A DNA stretch of 62,822 nucleotides, taken from contig NZ_RHOV01000015.1 in the NCBI RefSeq assembly GCF_003946655.1, positions 1-62,822 on the forward strand, given 5' to 3'. A program made the position numbers and the translations under genes. This document shows positions 8,146 to 16,881 of the stretch, one piece after another (the stretch's first letter is position 1; each line of letters begins with the position of its first letter). This DNA comes from Lapidilactobacillus achengensis. GTDB lineage: Bacteria; Bacillota; Bacilli; Lactobacillales; Lactobacillaceae. The notes beneath the pieces were generated by a model, which was not told the DNA's origin, did not search any database, and worked only from the letters and a program-made list of their open reading frames with translations.

Positions 8146-9721
8146 ACGCCAACTCAGCGTCCTGACCCAGGTCAATTTGCGCCTGATCAGTCCTCAAGTC
8201 ACTGATAAACTGCGGAAGAAGGGTAAAGCAGGAAAGCGGCTGACCAAAAGCTTGCTGAATCAGTACATCTCATCTGGATTGATTTTCATTTTGATTTATG
8301 GCTTCTTGATGTTGAGCCTGGACTTCCACAAGTTTCCCGGGATCTTCACCTATTACGTGGCCTTATTTGTGTTGCTGGGGGTGACCCAAGCCATCAGCGC
8401 GATTTATAATATCTTCTTCGAAGGCGCGGATCTGCCAGGTTATTTGCCGCTACCTTTGCGTAATTTAGAAATTTTCCTCGCTAAAATCATCGTCGTTTTG
8501 ATCGGGGTGATTCCGTTCATCCTGCCAATGGTGATTATTTTCTTCATGCTCAGCTGGCGTGCGGGGATCGTGATCCCCTTGGCCGTCCTGTTGGCCCTGG
8601 TCATCTTTATTCTGTTCACGGCGGTCGTCTTGGCAGCGTCGAGCTTGGTCGTTTTCGGGTTGACCAAGACCAAGTTCTTCCAGCAACATAAGGAAACAGC
8701 GACCAGTTTGTTGCTGGGCTTGACCATGATCTTTATGATGGTGGGGATTTTCTTCACCAATATGAAGTCTAGTTCCGCCGGCGCGAACACCATTGATACA
8801 AAACCGCTCCAGATCTTCATGCCCTTATATCATTTGCTCGCCCAACCACTCAGCGGTGCCGGTTTGCTGGGGTTTGGTATTTTCGTGGCGCTATTAGGAA
8901 TTTTGATTCTGGTGATTCGTCAATGGATCTTGCCGGATCTGTTCACGCAATTGACTCAGTCCAACACCGATATGGGTGGTGGCACGCGCAAACACCGACT
9001 ACCCAGCGGTTTGCGGCCACTGTTAGGCTTTTATAATCGTCAATTGTTAAAAGAACCCAATTTGATCATGCAGGTTATTTCGACGACCCTGATGGCACCC
9101 TTGATTTTCTTGATGTCCTTTGGTTTGGGTGGCCGCATCAACTTAAGTCGGTTATCATTTTATCCTTGGTTTGGCGTTTTCTTCGTGGGTGGTATTGTCC
9201 TCGCAACGATGATCACCGACAAAGTTTCCTTCGTCGCCAACTTGATTTCATTGGATAAACAAAACTACGAATTCATCCAGGCGCTGCCCTTGTCGCTGAA
9301 TCGTTATCTGCGGGAGAAATTCCGCCTTGGTTTTCTGATCCAAGCCTTAATTGGCGCAGTGGTGGCGCTGATCGCCGCCTTCGTGGTCCACATTCCGCCG
9401 CTACTACTGGTGATGACGCTCCTCGGCGTTGTCTATGGCGCCTATTATTTGAGTCATTATTACTTCATTCGTGATTTCCGGCTGCACTTGCCGGACTGGA
9501 CCAACATCAACCAACTGTTCAGTCGCGGTGGCGGGAACTTCGCTTTAGTGCTCGTTTTAGGTGGCAGTATGATCCTTGGCGTCTTAGCTGTGGTTGGTTA
9601 TGCGTCTGCGGTCACGGTGCAGCCGATTTGGGCGAATGTGATCGCCGCGGTGATCTTACTGATCGTCGCTGGGGTGTTGTCACGGTATTTCCAACGGTCG
9701 TTTTGGCGGCGCTTGGATTGA
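8138..9721 (+). CDS. ABC exporter membrane subunit
   Basis: 527 aa from the ATG at 8138; a second in-frame ATG at 8126 would add four residues. Many hydrophobic segments (about 10-12) are seen, for example ISSGLIFILIYGFLML, IVVLIGVIPFILPMVIIFF and FALVLVLGGSMILGVLAVV. The architecture is a cytosolic basic N-terminus followed by the membrane domain. It is translationally coupled to the upstream ATPase, so it is the permease partner. Precise subfamily (EcsB-like or an ABC-2 variant) is not certain. Confidence 0.85.
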   Translation: MNKRQLSVLTQVNLRLISPQVTDKLRKKGKAGKRLTKSLLNQYISSGLIFILIYGFLMLSLDFHKFPGIFTYYVALFVLLGVTQAISAIYNIFFEGADLPGYLPLPLRNLEIFLAKIIVVLIGVIPFILPMVIIFFMLSWRAGIVIPLAVLLALVIFILFTAVVLAASSLVVFGLTKTKFFQQHKETATSLLLGLTMIFMMVGIFFTNMKSSSAGANTIDTKPLQIFMPLYHLLAQPLSGAGLLGFGIFVALLGILILVIRQWILPDLFTQLTQSNTDMGGGTRKHRLPSGLRPLLGFYNRQLLKEPNLIMQVISTTLMAPLIFLMSFGLGGRINLSRLSFYPWFGVFFVGGIVLATMITDKVSFVANLISLDKQNYEFIQALPLSLNRYLREKFRLGFLIQALIGAVVALIAAFVVHIPPLLLVMTLLGVVYGAYYLSHYYFIRDFRLHLPDWTNINQLFSRGGGNFALVLVLGGSMILGVLAVVGYASAVTVQPIWANVIAAVILLIVAGVLSRYFQRSFWRRLD

Positions 9722-9737
9722 TTGTAATGATTGGATT

Positions 9738-9768
9738 GAAAAAACCGTTGCATTTTGACGGTTTTTTT
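9738..9768 (+). terminator. Terminator of the ABC exporter operon
   Basis: AAAACCGT/ACGGTTTT stem with a T-run, directly before repeat island 2. Confidence 0.85.
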
Positions 9769-9771
9769 GTT

Positions 9772-10498
9772 TGATTGCGGGTTTGGTGGGTGTTGCGCAT
9801 GAGCGCAACCGGGTCGGGCCATTTGTGCGGCTGGAACGCAGTGGGCGTCGTTTTGAGCCAATCCGCAAAGTGCGCGGCTTGTCTCAAAATCGAGCCTTAT
9901 TCTAAGCGGCAAAGCCGCAAAGAATAATTTCACTGCTGAGCCGCATGGCCCGACCCGGTTGCTGAACAGAACTGAGCTTATCTGCAATCAAAGCGAAGGA
10001 TTTGACGAAGTGGTTTTGCGAGCTAGAGGTCAAAACAATCGCCTTTTTTTGGTGGTACAGTAACATCAACAGATTTGGATTAGGAGATCGGTATACTTTG
10101 CGTCGGCCGAACATCTCTTTCCGTTTTCTTAACAATCCACGAGTGGAAATCGACCGATTCGGCCGATCCATCAAGAACTTGTCTCAGTTCATCAGGCGAA
10201 CTGTACTGGTGTCACCAATTTAAAGATTGTAACCACTAAACACGGCCGTCAATTCCGTGGCTCCCCATCAATTGGCCATAGCTTGTCAGCCGGCGTGAGT
10301 GTTCAACCGGCTGTTATAACGTTGAGCGGCTGGAGCGGAGAAATTCGGGGTGAGATCGCCGTGAAATTGTCCTTGGCGGCTCTGCCGCTTAGGACAAGGC
10401 TCAGCTTCGAGATTCGCGGGTTTTGCGAAGCTCAAAGTGACGCCCACAGCGAGCTCACCCCGAATTTCGCAGCGCAAGCCGCGGCCACGCAACTTTTT
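9772..10498 (+). repeat. Structured repeat island 2 (complete L-M-R unit)
   Basis: A complete 727-bp unit. The L closing stem pairs 9805-9822 with 9945-9962 (18 bp, GCAACCGGGTCGGGCCAT). L encloses a TTTTGAG/CTCAAAA hairpin and a TTATTCT/AGAATAA hairpin. M runs from about 9965 to 10325. The R closing stem pairs 10340-10354 with 10454-10468. The unit begins just after the ABC terminator and ends at the stop codon of the helicase gene on the other strand, so it fills the whole convergent gap. Open frames inside it are not supported as genes. Confidence 0.92.
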
Positions 10499-10499
10499 A

Positions 10500-13364
10500 T
10501 CAAGCTTGCCGCGCCCAGAAGTCAGCGAGCTTGAGGGCCAGTTCCTGCGGCGACCGAGCCAGTTGCGCTCGCTGCCAGTGCGGCGGAAACAGCTGCCGGT
10601 AACGCCCACTGGCAAACCGCTGATCGATCAACAAGATCACCCCGCGATCCGCCATGCCGCGAATGACGCGCCCACTGGCTTGCAACACGTTGTTGAAGCC
10701 GGGCAGCTGATAGGCGTAGGCAAAGCCCTGACCGTTTTTCTCCTGATAATAATCCCGAAGTAGGTCGTTTTCCAGACTAAGCCCGGGTAGGCCCACGCTG
10801 ACGATCGCCACGCCAATCAGCCGGGTCCCTTGCAGGTCGATGCCTTCCGAGAAAGCGCCGCCGAGTACGGCAAAACCGACCAGCGTTTCGTCAGGGTCAT
10901 GGGTGAAAGCGGCCAGAAAGTCTTGCCGGATTTTTTCACTGGAGCCAGCTTCTTGCTGAATGATTTTCACGTGGGGGGCCGCTTGACTGAAAGCGGTGGC
11001 GACTTGTTGCAAGAAGCCGTAGGAAGATAGGAAAACAAGGTAATTGCCAGTGCGGGCGCTGATCATTTGTAACAGGGTGTCCACGATTCGGGGCAGGTTG
11101 GTTTCACGCTGGCGATAGGTGGTTTGCACGTAATTGGTGATCCACAAACCCTGGTGTTCCGGCGGAAAAGGTGAGGTGATCCGGTAGATCAGGCTATCGG
11201 GATCCGCGGCGGTCAGCGTTTCTTGGTAGTAGCTCAGTGGCGTCAGTGTGGCGGAAAACAGGATCGCCGCATCGCCCTTATGAAGCGAAGTTTGCAAAAA
11301 TTCACTGGCATCCAAACAACGTAAAGTGATCTTCAAAGTCGGGGTAGTGGTGACAATCGTTTGATAATTTTCACCATAGAAGTCGTAAATTTTCAGGAAA
11401 GTGTTCACCGCAAAAAAGAGATTTAAGACTGATTCATGAAACTCGGATTCTTGGTGGTCTTGCAACCAAAGACCCAGCTTCTCCAGAGACCGGTACAGGA
11501 GCTCGATGAAGTCCTCATCGGGTTCGCTTAAAAGCGCCAAGTCAGGTGTATCGCCGCGTTTGGCATTGCCACCATATTTCTGGGTCAGCAGTTGCACGGT
11601 GATTGGCGGTTTTTCGGACTCGTTTTCAGGTTCCGTTTTAGACTGTTCAAGTTCGTTTTCAGATTCATTTTCAGGCTCGGTTTGATTTGAAAAATCTGTT
11701 TCATTTTCCCGGGCATGGCCGCCTGTTTCATCATGGGTCACATCGCTGGTTTGACTAATTGCCGTGTCGTTTTTTCCATCATTGGCGCCAGCGCCTGTTT
11801 CCTTGTTTGTCGCATCGCTTTCACCCACATTAGTGGCGTCATTTTCCTCACCACCAGTTTCAAGCTTGGCGGCCATGCCCGGGTCAATCGTTGTTTCGGT
11901 CCGCTTGGCGGGCTCCTGATCTTCAGCTCTTCCAGCAACCCTTAGCGGATTAGTTTGCGTGCCTGTTGGCGTTGCTGGTTGTGCGGGGCTGATTTTTGCT
12001 GGCGCTAGTGCAACGGACTGCGTAGGATCAACTTTTGCCGGTGCGGTCGGGGTTGCGTCGAAAAGTTGTTGCAGCGTCTTGAAGCTGGCTTGCAAAGGTT
12101 TCAGGGCGCGGCGCAATTGTTTCACGGCGGTGCTTTGGTGGCCGCGGATTTCCTTTTTGAGATGCTTGATCAGTTGCTCGTCAAGGCTACTGCTATACAT
12201 TTCACGGCTGCGGCTGACTAGGTTGTGGGCTTCGTCGATCAGGAAAACACTTCCCGGCTGGGGGTCAGCGAAGAAACGTTGCAGGTAAACTTGAGGGTCG
12301 AAAAGATAATTGTAATCGCCGATGATCACGTCGGCGAACAAACTGGCGTCGAGACTGAATTCGAAGGGACAAATCGTGTATTTCTCGGCGTAGCGGTCGA
12401 TGGTGGCGTGGTCCCAGCGGTTTTCGTGGGCGAACAGGTCCTTGAGGGCGTCCTTGTTGCGGTCGTAATAGCCCACGTGGTTGGGGCAATTTTGCGGTTC
12501 CAGGCCTTGTTGGACCATGAAGCAACTTTTGTCCTTGGCGGTGATCGTGACGCTTTTTAGTTGGGCGCCGTGATCGTTGAGCAGTTGAACGGTTTCTTCG
12601 GCGACTTGGCGGGTGCTGGTTTTGGCGGTGAGGTAGAAGATGCGCTCACTCAATTCGGCGCCGAAAGTCTTGACCGTGGGGAAAAGGGTGGCGATGGTCT
12701 TCCCCGTTCCCGTAGGCGCCTCCGCCAAGAGCAACTTCTGCGCGGCGATGGTTTTGTAGACCACCCCGGCGAATTGATGTTGCTGCTCACGAAAAGCGGG
12801 GAAGGGGAACGCCAAGGTGGCCGCTGCCGCATTCCGCCGCGCCCGCCAGCTGGAGCGGAGATGGAGCCAATATTCATATTCCGTCATGACTTTGGTCGCG
12901 AAATCATGTAAATCAGTCCGGGACCAAACTTGTTGTTCCCGGGTGATCGTTGCGGTCAAGGTCTGAAAATAAGTCAGTTGCACAGTGACCGTGGCCACGT
13001 CTTGTTTCTCCGCCAACAGCCAAGCGTAGAATTTGGCTTGGCCCCAATAGCGGGTCAAGGCGTCGGCGGTCAAGTCCGCGAAAGCCGGCTCGGAAGTCTT
13101 GATTTCGTCCACCAAAATAGCGCCGGAATCAGGATCGATCACGACACCATCGGCGCGGCCTTCAATCAAGTAGGCTGTGCCATCTAATTCAGTTTCATAA
13201 GTCAAGTGGACTTCTTTTTGGTAATCGGGACCGGCTTGTTTTTGCAAGCGGCGGTGGATCCGCGCCCCTTCCAACGCGGTGTGATTGCTGGAAGGTTGCG
13301 GTACCAGGTCGCCGGATTTTAAGGTGAATTCGATCAGTTCGCGGATGCCAAGTTTTTTTACCAT
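10500..13364 (-). CDS. DinG/XPD-like ATP-dependent helicase with N-terminal PD-(D/E)XK-like domain
   Basis: 954 aa. Residues 1-130 carry a nuclease-like pattern (EGRADG at 68-73, then DEIK at 86-89). Helicase motifs: Walker A APTGTGKT at 216-223, DEAH at 377-380, and a C-terminal helicase half ending in GRVIRG. An Fe-S cluster region has Cys281, Cys293 and Cys332; the fourth ligand expected in this family is not evident. Residues about 436-590 are a low-complexity insertion rich in Thr, Glu, Asn and Pro that splits the helicase body. It belongs to the superfamily 2 DNA-repair helicases. A single gene, reading towards repeat island 2. Confidence 0.9.
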   Translation of the reverse strand: MVKKLGIRELIEFTLKSGDLVPQPSSNHTALEGARIHRRLQKQAGPDYQKEVHLTYETELDGTAYLIEGRADGVVIDPDSGAILVDEIKTSEPAFADLTADALTRYWGQAKFYAWLLAEKQDVATVTVQLTYFQTLTATITREQQVWSRTDLHDFATKVMTEYEYWLHLRSSWRARRNAAAATLAFPFPAFREQQHQFAGVVYKTIAAQKLLLAEAPTGTGKTIATLFPTVKTFGAELSERIFYLTAKTSTRQVAEETVQLLNDHGAQLKSVTITAKDKSCFMVQQGLEPQNCPNHVGYYDRNKDALKDLFAHENRWDHATIDRYAEKYTICPFEFSLDASLFADVIIGDYNYLFDPQVYLQRFFADPQPGSVFLIDEAHNLVSRSREMYSSSLDEQLIKHLKKEIRGHQSTAVKQLRRALKPLQASFKTLQQLFDATPTAPAKVDPTQSVALAPAKISPAQPATPTGTQTNPLRVAGRAEDQEPAKRTETTIDPGMAAKLETGGEENDATNVGESDATNKETGAGANDGKNDTAISQTSDVTHDETGGHARENETDFSNQTEPENESENELEQSKTEPENESEKPPITVQLLTQKYGGNAKRGDTPDLALLSEPDEDFIELLYRSLEKLGLWLQDHQESEFHESVLNLFFAVNTFLKIYDFYGENYQTIVTTTPTLKITLRCLDASEFLQTSLHKGDAAILFSATLTPLSYYQETLTAADPDSLIYRITSPFPPEHQGLWITNYVQTTYRQRETNLPRIVDTLLQMISARTGNYLVFLSSYGFLQQVATAFSQAAPHVKIIQQEAGSSEKIRQDFLAAFTHDPDETLVGFAVLGGAFSEGIDLQGTRLIGVAIVSVGLPGLSLENDLLRDYYQEKNGQGFAYAYQLPGFNNVLQASGRVIRGMADRGVILLIDQRFASGRYRQLFPPHWQRAQLARSPQELALKLADFWARQA

Positions 13365-13558
13365 AATCGCTCATTTCTAGGACTAGCATTTGAAGGTTTG
13401 ATCCGACATCGTGTGGCGGGCCCACACCCGATCAAAGCGCATGCTTCAAGTGTAAGATAAATCACGCCAAAAGCCAAGCCGACACACCAGCAGGAGCGCG
13501 GCGCCCAGTGCAAAAAAAAGTTGGCGCAATGAGTAGTCGCCGGCGCCCGCAGATGAGC

Positions 13559-13595
13559 AAAGAGCTAGTAACGCCCCTGGCGTTACTAGCTCTTT
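13559..13595 (-). terminator. Perfect 17-bp hairpin, probable terminator of the 13.6-kb gene
   Basis: Arms 13559-13575 and 13579-13595 pair perfectly around a 3-nt loop, 4 bp beyond the stop of the minus-strand gene. The T-run after it is short (CTCTTT), so efficiency is uncertain. Confidence 0.6.
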
Positions 13596-13598
13596 GAC

Positions 13599-14240
13599 TT
13601 AGAATGAAACAATGTATTGTTCGAAGACAGCTTGATAAAAGTTAACGTTGCCAATGGGCGTGTATTCGATACTACCGTTTTGATCACCTGGTGCGACCGC
13701 TCTGCCGCCAGAAGCGGTCGACGCGCCCCCGTAGTTGTAGAGATTACCGCGCAATAGGCAGACAGCATAATCGGAATCTAGCAGTAAATAGTCGGCTGAT
13801 CCCGCATAAGATTTGTGGTTATAGGGTTGGAAGCTGACGTATTGGATTGTTTTGATTTTCTTGACAGGACCGGATCGATTGGCGGTGCAATAGAAATGCA
13901 GGGTGCCGATCGGCAGATCTTTGAGCGACTTTTGCACGTGGGCGGTGGTGGTGATGATGGCATAGCCAGTGGGGGCTTTGGGATCGGATAGATTGATGCC
14001 ACCTTTGGTCTGATCTGGAAACAGCTGGTCTTCCGCCTCTTTCGATCTGAGATTTTCTCGGCGAGCCAGCGCCGCAATCATCTGGCTCCGTGAAGTTCGG
14101 GTCAGCTTGCCCTTTTTTTTCAGTAATGGGGTGCTGCGCAAATCGACGTTGGCCGGACCAGCTCGCTTGGTCCAAACCGCGAAACCAACGATCGCGAGGA
14201 GTAGCACACCGATGACGATCCTTTTCAGATTAGTTTTCAA
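13599..14240 (-). CDS. Hypothetical protein with N-terminal membrane anchor
   Basis: 213 aa if started at the TTG at 14240, which has GAAGGG 11 bp upstream; a GTG start at 14252 is possible but sits against that box. One hydrophobic stretch at the N-terminus (IVIGVLLLAIVGFAVW) suggests a signal anchor with the rest outside the membrane. The remainder is soluble, with no motif I recognise. Its promoter carries a cre-like box, so expression is probably glucose-repressed. No operon partner. Function unknown. Confidence 0.7.
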   Translation of the reverse strand: MKTNLKRIVIGVLLLAIVGFAVWTKRAGPANVDLRSTPLLKKKGKLTRTSRSQMIAALARRENLRSKEAEDQLFPDQTKGGINLSDPKAPTGYAIITTTAHVQKSLKDLPIGTLHFYCTANRSGPVKKIKTIQYVSFQPYNHKSYAGSADYLLLDSDYAVCLLRGNLYNYGGASTASGGRAVAPGDQNGSIEYTPIGNVNFYQAVFEQYIVSF

Positions 14241-14414
14241 TCTTACCCACACCCTTCACGAACGACTTGGTTGGCGGTATCTCTGCGACCAATTATCGGG
14301 GCACAAAGCAGCCAATGGGGAGCACCGCCGTTGCGCCACGAGCTTCATGGACAGGCAAACTTGATGATTGCGACCGATCGTAAAAATTTGAAATACCATC
14401 CTTAGTTAAAACTT

Positions 14415-14451
14415 ATTATAGCACTTAAAAATATCTGTGTAAACGCTTTCT
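14415..14451 (-). promoter_or_regulatory. Promoter with overlapping cre-like site
   Basis: Minus strand: TTTACA (14443-14438), 17-bp spacer, TATAAT (14420-14415). TGTAAACGCTTTCT (14438-14451, plus strand) fits the cre consensus TGWNANCGNTNWCA except for the last base and covers the -35. CcpA binding would block the 13.6-kb gene. The rest of 14241-14562 shows nothing else. Confidence 0.65.
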
Positions 14452-14562
14452 AGACCGGCTTGCTAGTTTTCCCAAAATCATCGGATCAGGTGGGTCAATT
14501 GACCGCACCAAGTAGGTTTAGGTCACCAAGTTGACGGGAGCCGCAGCCCGAGTTGGCCAGGC

Positions 14563-16068
14563 TCAGTCTGTCAGAGCTTGCCAAGCGGCCAGTTCAGGGT
14601 TGGGGCGCGCGTTTTGTTGGGCCAAACGCCACCATAAAGGGCGTAAGCGCTGATACATTTGGGCCTTGGCGGTGTCGGGATGATAGGTGGTGGTCGCGAC
14701 GGGCGGTTGCGGGCGCCACCAAGGATGGTCAGGATCTAAAGCTTGCTGGGCCACACGCAGGGCGCCTACCGCGGAGCCCTGGATTTGTTGGGGGATCACC
14801 AAGTCGCGGGCGAACACATCGCTGATCAACTGGCACCAGAAGGTCGAGCGGGCAAAACCGCCCGTTCCCAGTAAGGTGGCGGTTGCGGCGGCGGGCACAA
14901 GCGCGCTTAGTTGTTGCGTGACGATTGCCAAGTTGAAAGTGATCCCCTCCAAGATCGCCCGCAACAGATCGGCGCGGGTATGCTGACTGCGCAAGCCGAT
15001 CAAGTGACCAGTCAAGTCGCCATCCCAAAACGGCGCGCGTTCGCCATTCAAGTAAGGCAAGAAGATCAACCCGCGGGCGCCCAGGGGACTTTGCGCGGCC
15101 AAAGTGATCAAGGCGCCAATCGGGTCAGCGGTATTTTGCAGGTCAGGGCAGAAGGTGTCCAAGGCCCATTGCAAAATAATCCCACCGTTGTTGACGGGAC
15201 CGCCTAAAAGCCAGTGAGCGGCGTCGATCCGATAACAGAACAACTCACCGTGAGGCGCCAATTGTGGTCGGGCGCTGATCACGCGCACGGCGCCACTGGT
15301 TCCGATCGTTAAGGCGATTTGGTGATCGTGGACCGCGCCCAAGCCGATGTTCGCCAAAGCGCCGTCGCTGGCGCCAACCACCAGTTGGGTCGTCGGCGCC
15401 AAGCCCAAGGTGCTGGCCGCAACCGCAGTCAGGGGATAGTGTTGGGTGATCGGGACGATTTGCGGCAGTTGGTCTGGACGCACCGCCAATTTTTGTAAAA
15501 GTTGTGGTGCCCATTGGCCGGTTTCGTAGGACAGCAGACCGGTGGCACTGGCCAGATTGACGTCCAGGGCGAATTGAGCGGTCAAGCGCCAAACTAAGTA
15601 GCTTTTGAGGTCGGCGAAGTAGGCGGTACGCGCCAATAATGCCGGCTGCGTTGCTTGTAACCAGCACAGTTTGGCCAGCGGCGTCATCGGGTGCAAGGGA
15701 GTCCCGCTCACTTGGTAGAACGCCGCCGCATCGGCTTGTTGCCGCAGTTGCGCCACCGTGGCCGCCGCCTGGTTATCGGCCCACGTGAACAGCGCCGTTA
15801 ATGGGCGATGCTGTGAATCCAGCAGTAACAAGCTATGCATCGCCGTCGACAAGCTGACCGCCGTCACCGTCACCGTTGGCGCTTGTTGCCGAACCTGCCG
15901 AATCACGCTGACGACCGCCTGCCAAATCGCGGCTGGCTCTTGTTGCGCCTGCCCCGGCTTCTCCTGAATTAACGGATAACCCTGGGTCGCCGTGGCCACG
16001 GCCCGCTCGTTCGTGTCGAAAAGAATCGCTTTGGTGCTGGTGGTACCAACGTCAACGCCAATAATCAT
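14563..16068 (-). CDS. gntK: Gluconokinase, FGGY carbohydrate kinase family
   Basis: 501 aa, typical FGGY length. N-terminal phosphate-binding motif IGVDVGTTSTKAILFD, the segment LSTAMHSLLLLD, and the C-terminal ATP-domain glycine motif LLGTGGFARS. The pattern LSTAMHS followed by LFTWAD fits gluconate kinases. The enzyme phosphorylates D-gluconate to 6-phosphogluconate for the pentose phosphate route. No gluconate permease or dehydrogenase lies beside it, which is unusual; the gene stands alone. Another FGGY substrate cannot be excluded. Confidence 0.85.
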   Translation of the reverse strand: MIIGVDVGTTSTKAILFDTNERAVATATQGYPLIQEKPGQAQQEPAAIWQAVVSVIRQVRQQAPTVTVTAVSLSTAMHSLLLLDSQHRPLTALFTWADNQAAATVAQLRQQADAAAFYQVSGTPLHPMTPLAKLCWLQATQPALLARTAYFADLKSYLVWRLTAQFALDVNLASATGLLSYETGQWAPQLLQKLAVRPDQLPQIVPITQHYPLTAVAASTLGLAPTTQLVVGASDGALANIGLGAVHDHQIALTIGTSGAVRVISARPQLAPHGELFCYRIDAAHWLLGGPVNNGGIILQWALDTFCPDLQNTADPIGALITLAAQSPLGARGLIFLPYLNGERAPFWDGDLTGHLIGLRSQHTRADLLRAILEGITFNLAIVTQQLSALVPAAATATLLGTGGFARSTFWCQLISDVFARDLVIPQQIQGSAVGALRVAQQALDPDHPWWRPQPPVATTTYHPDTAKAQMYQRLRPLWWRLAQQNARPNPELAAWQALTD

Positions 16069-16160
16069 CGGTGACTGCCTCCTGAAAAATGCTCTGATTT
16101 CAGTGTAGTGAAAAGCGATGGAACATGCAAGTCAGTTGTATGCAGCACGTTTCCGCGGGG

Positions 16161-16585
16161 CGTTGGTGGATTGCAGATGTGGAGGGGCTCCAGGTCGGGC
16201 TGGGGGTGGTGGAACGCGGCGGGCACGACTTGAAGCTTTTCGGAAAACCACCGAAAATCTTCAAGCTCGGCCTTATTCTAGGCGGCAGAGCCGCCAAGAA
16301 TAATATCGCGGCTGACTCACCCCCAGCCCGACCTTCCGCCAACTAGTAAACAGCCCACCAACGCTTAGCTACGCAATCAACCAAACTGGTTGATTGCGTA
16401 GCTAAGCACAGAAATCAGGTGGGGATAGTACGTTTCGATGATGACCCGGGTTGCACTGTGCGCTTCGGGATGAGCTCGCTGCGGGCGTCACTTTGAGCTT
16501 CACGCGGGTTTCGCGAAGCTCAAAGCTGATCCTTGTCCTAAGTGGTAAACCGCCAAGAACCATTTCACTGCGGTCTCACTCTAAC
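16161..16585 (-). repeat. Structured repeat island 3 (inverted T domain plus decayed R)
   Basis: The only island lying in the opposite orientation. A T domain spans 16161-16363: outer arms 16161-16169 with 16355-16363, then a 16-bp stem (16193-16208 with 16318-16333), enclosing a CTTGAAG/CTTCAAG-type and a TTATTCT/AGAATAA hairpin. Next comes a perfect 20-bp hairpin (16364-16406). A degenerate reversed R domain follows at about 16468-16585 with several unpaired positions. No M segment is recognisable. Confidence 0.8.
16364..16406. repeat. Perfect 20-bp inverted repeat
   Basis: Arms of 20 nt (16364-16383 and 16387-16406) pair without mismatch around a 3-nt loop. The arm begins CTTAGCTACGCAA, which is shared with the S elements (CGCTTAGCTACGCAA at 43721 and 61638), so this may be an S remnant. 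There is no T-run, so it is not a classical terminator. Confidence 0.85.
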
Positions 16586-16769
16586 GCGCGCAGTTCCAGT
16601 CGCTCAATTGTATCTTATTCGCAAGCACTAACGCGCCGGGGTGGCTAGACCCAATCGTTAGGGGAGCCCCGCAATTGATGACCTTGGTTAGTTGGTCCCG
16701 ATTACTTGCGGCGAGAACACTGGCACCGTTGTGGTCATCAGGGGCTATTCTGCCAGGGTAGCACGGATC
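16586..16769. other. Gap without recognised feature
   Basis: No gene, promoter or repeat domain could be supported here. Confidence 0.4.
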
Positions 16770-16801
16770 AAAAAAACCTGACGCGTTGCACGTCAGGTTT
16801 T
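16770..16801 (-). terminator. Terminator of the first LRR surface-protein gene
   Basis: Minus strand: AAACCTGACG and CGTCAGGTTT arms followed by seven T. Confidence 0.85.
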
Positions 16802-16881
16802 ACTTTCGCTAAAATTGTCTGTTTGATTCGTTGCTTTTTTCGGCGCATCTTGAGCATTGCTGATTGGGCCCCGTTTTTTGG

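Noticed and set aside
9772-10498. Identity with ROOL, GOLLD, OLE, HEARO or group II intron RNAs
   Set aside because: Those occur as one or few copies or carry associated genes and motifs not seen here. The copy number and inverted L/R layout do not fit what I know of them. A proper Rfam search is still the deciding test.
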